From Mesobacillus selenatarsenatis SF-1 (GTDB lineage Bacteria > Bacillota > Bacilli > Bacillales > Cytobacillaceae): a DNA stretch of 34,369 nucleotides. The notes below the pieces were generated by a model. The model was given only the letters and a program-made list of their open reading frames with translations, did no database searches and was not told the DNA's origin. Where the stretch lies: assembly GCF_000813125.1 (NCBI RefSeq), contig NZ_BASE01000003.1, forward strand, positions 1-34,369, written 5' to 3'. Position numbers and translations under genes: made by a program. Shown piece by piece: positions 32,741-34,369 of the stretch (positions are counted from its first letter, which is position 1; every line of letters starts with the position of its first letter).

Positions 32741-32828
32741 ACTTAGCCTATTGTATGATTCTTTTTTTACATTATAATACTTGATCAAAAGATTGGCATG
32801 TTTATTTCGCCATCTTTAATAAAATCTT

Positions 32829-33389
32829 CTATTGATTAAATGTATTCATAACTTCTAAGAAAGGCTTTTTAATCCATTCTTCACAAGCATCGGCAGACTT
32901 CATTACAGCTTCAGCCATCTGTTCGTTTTCTTCCGCTGTAAAACGTCCGAGAACCCAATCCGTGATCGCCATTCCATTTGTAGGGCGGCTGATACCTACC
33001 CTGATTCGCTTGAATTCCTGTGTTCCAGTATGGGCAATCGTCGACTTAATTCCATTATGGCCGCCAGCGCTGCCTTTTTGGCGCAATCTGATTCTGCCCG
33101 TCGGCATATCGAGGTCATCATAGATTACGACTATATCCTCCAGATCCATATCATAAAAATCCATAACGGCCCTGATTGATTCACCAGAAAGGTTCATATA
33201 GGTCAAAGGCTTAAGTAGGATTACCTTTTCACCGCCAACAAATCCCTTTCCATATAAGCCTTTATGTTTTGCCTGATCCAATGAAATGTTCCACCGTTTG
33301 GATAACTCATCAATGACTTCAAAGCCGATATTGTGCCTTGTTTTATCATATTGCCTTCCTGGATTCCCAAGTCCAACAAATAACTTCAC
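32829..33389 (-). CDS. pth: Peptidyl-tRNA hydrolase (SpoVC)
   Basis: Pth releases tRNA from peptides that dropped off ribosomes; the B. subtilis gene is also called spoVC. From the GTG at 33389 the protein has 186 residues and begins [11 protein letters not shown]; the catalytic His19 is in [12 protein letters not shown], Asn9 is in GLGNPG, and the conserved [27 protein letters not shown] region carries the second active-site Asp and Asn. AGGGGTG precedes the GTG. The open frame reaches 33419 but its first 10 residues ([10 protein letters not shown]) are not family-like. Confidence 0.95.
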   Translation of the reverse strand: MKLFVGLGNPGRQYDKTRHNIGFEVIDELSKRWNISLDQAKHKGLYGKGFVGGEKVILLKPLTYMNLSGESIRAVMDFYDMDLEDIVVIYDDLDMPTGRIRLRQKGSAGGHNGIKSTIAHTGTQEFKRIRVGISRPTNGMAITDWVLGRFTAEENEQMAEAVMKSADACEEWIKKPFLEVMNTFNQ

Positions 33390-33493
33390 TTTCCACACCC
33401 CTAACCAAACGCATATCATCTCTTTAAATCACTAATTCCCCTTGATTCAGGGAAAACCAGAAAGAATTTCTATTTCTAATGTACACGAAAACT

Positions 33494-33524
33494 GCAAAAG
33501 ACGTAACCCTTTTAGGCTACGTCT
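33494..33524 (-). terminator. Weak terminator or attenuator between ctc and pth
   Basis: Stem AGACGTA (33499-33505) / TACGTCT (33518-33524) with inner CCC/GGC pairing, followed on the minus strand by only TTTTGCAG. The short T run suggests partial readthrough from ctc into pth. Confidence 0.6.
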
Positions 33525-33533
33525 ATTGCTGCT

Positions 33534-34166
33534 TTATTCTTCGCTCGCTTCAGTTTCTCTTCCTTCTTCATTTTCAGGCTCTCCTGGTTCTTGTTCTTCT
33601 CCAGAATTGATTTCTTCTTCCACTTTAGGAGGAAGAATTGAAACGACTACCGTGTTTTCGTCATCATTAATTTCGTAACTTCCTGTTTTGATATCAGCAA
33701 GTGTCAGGTTTTCATTCACTTGCAGGTTTGTGATATCTACATCAATTGACTCAGGGATATTGCCTGGAGTCGAAGTAATGTTCACTTCGTGGATCGGCTG
33801 CTGAAGTACGCCGCCATCCTTGACACCTGCAGCATCGCCCACGAGGTTTACTCGGACGCTTGCATGTACCTTCGAACTTTTATCGACAACAAGGAAATCA
33901 GCATGGAGAATCTCATTCTTAATGTGGTCTTCCTGGTAATCAGTCAGCATGACACTATGCTGATTCCCACCTACATCAAGTGAAATGACACCATTTCGGC
34001 CATTTTCGCGGATGGTCTTCACAAACTCAATGCTGTCTACATAAATCGACTTACTATCCGTCGTCCTTCCATACACGACTGCCGGGATATTACCCTCCTG
34101 GCGTAACTTCCTTAAGGTAGAACGTTGAGTACCTGTGCGCTCATTTGCTTTCAATACTGCACCCAT
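33534..34166 (-). CDS. ctc: General stress protein / ribosomal protein bL25 (Ctc, TL5 type)
   Basis: Ctc is the long form of bL25, which binds 5S rRNA, and is induced by stress through sigma B in B. subtilis. Residues 1-95 form the L25 domain (RSTLRKLRQEGNIPAVVYGRTTD is its start), residues about 100-185 the TL5-type C-terminal beta domain (VRVNLVGDAAGVKDGGVLQQ). A strongly acidic tail (GEEQEPGEPENEEGRETEASEE) ends the 210-residue protein. The ATG follows AAGGGG. A sigma-B-like promoter precedes it. Confidence 0.95.
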   Translation of the reverse strand: MGAVLKANERTGTQRSTLRKLRQEGNIPAVVYGRTTDSKSIYVDSIEFVKTIRENGRNGVISLDVGGNQHSVMLTDYQEDHIKNEILHADFLVVDKSSKVHASVRVNLVGDAAGVKDGGVLQQPIHEVNITSTPGNIPESIDVDITNLQVNENLTLADIKTGSYEINDDENTVVVSILPPKVEEEINSGEEQEPGEPENEEGRETEASEE

Positions 34167-34211
34167 AGTTTTGTCCCCTTCCTATTTCGTAAGTTCTTGT
34201 CTATATAAAAA

Positions 34212-34238
34212 ATGCCCCAAAATAGGAAGGTCTAAACG
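34212..34238 (-). promoter_or_regulatory. Sigma-B-like promoter of ctc
   Basis: Minus strand GTTTA core of a -35 (CGTTTAGA, 34238..34231), 15 bases from the core to -10 GGGCAT (34217..34212). The spacing and cores resemble the B. subtilis ctc promoter (GGTTTA...GGGTAT), the textbook sigma-B promoter. One base differs in the -10. Confidence 0.6.
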
Positions 34239-34251
34239 TTTTACTTTTTTT

Positions 34252-34369
34252 AGAGGCTCTATTAAACATGGCTGTTGAGTTTCGTTCCAGGCACTTCGCT
34301 TTCCGCGGGAAATTGCTACAGGTTCTTGACAGCTTTGGCCCTGTTTCCTTGAAACCTGTCACAATAACA
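34252..34369. repeat. Ends of interspersed repeats at the right edge, truncated by the window
   Basis: AGGCTCT...AAACATGG...TGTTGA (34253-34278) resembles the left ends of the MITE-like elements. The adjoining stretch 34274-34309 (TTTCGTTCCAGGCACTTCGC then TTTCCGCGGG) resembles the end of a GC-rich palindromic repeat that I recall as common in Bacillus genomes. ACAGGTT/AACCTGT further on is an inverted repeat. No gene is seen in 34239-34369. Confidence 0.5.

Overview
The window is a contiguous piece of a low-GC endospore-forming Bacillaceae chromosome. Nearly every protein reads as a close relative of the Bacillus subtilis gene at the same place, and the gene order follows the B. subtilis ctc-to-lysS region. 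Taken along the minus strand, the order is ctc, pth(spoVC), fin, mfd, spoVT, yabM, mazG, rqcP, yabP, yabQ, divIC, yabR, [tRNA-Met, tRNA-Glu on the plus strand], spoIIE, yabS, yabT, tilS, hpt, ftsH, coaX, hslO, yacD, cysK, pabB, pabA, pabC, folP, folB, folK, yazB, dusB, lysS, then two tandem rRNA-type promoters firing out of the left edge. A genus close to Bacillus or Mesobacillus is likely; species cannot be settled from this window. All protein genes are on the minus strand and no gene looks broken.

Left part (1-9,130): rrn promoters P1/P2, lysS, and the folate cluster pabB-pabA-pabC-folP-folB-folK-yazB-dusB, in which most genes overlap by a few bases (ATGA or TAATG junctions), so translational coupling is likely. 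cysK follows with its own sigma-A promoter and a palindrome over the start region that fits a cysteine-regulon operator. Middle (9,137-20,950): yacD-hslO-coaX, ftsH, hpt, tilS, the sporulation pair yabS-yabT behind a sigma-F-type promoter, and spoIIE behind a promoter with the unusual 21-bp spacing typical of Spo0A-activated sigma-A promoters. Right part (21,080-34,250): two tRNA genes on the plus strand, then yabR, divIC, yabQ-yabP, rqcP, mazG, yabM, spoVT (sigma-G-type promoter), mfd, fin (sigma-F-type promoter), pth and ctc (sigma-B-type promoter).

Together the genes form a housekeeping and sporulation block: folate synthesis, tRNA charging and modification (LysS, TilS, DusB, Pth), proteolysis and folding (FtsH, HslO, YacD), ribosome rescue (RqcP), division (DivIC), transcription-coupled repair (Mfd), and a sporulation programme in which sigma F, E and G promoter matches can each be seen in front of the expected genes.

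I found no undescribed defence, metabolic or mobile system. The less ordinary content is non-coding, plus one coding duplication: (i) a 121-bp structured repeat family at three loci, in tandem, with one copy carrying a 120-bp insertion and one carrying an exact 71-bp internal deletion; (ii) a copy of that repeat inside the two-gene tRNA operon; (iii) a 52-bp hairpin-forming tandem array between two convergent terminators; (iv) two MITE-like elements with matching ends; (v) a perfect in-frame 30-bp tandem duplication inside spoIIE.
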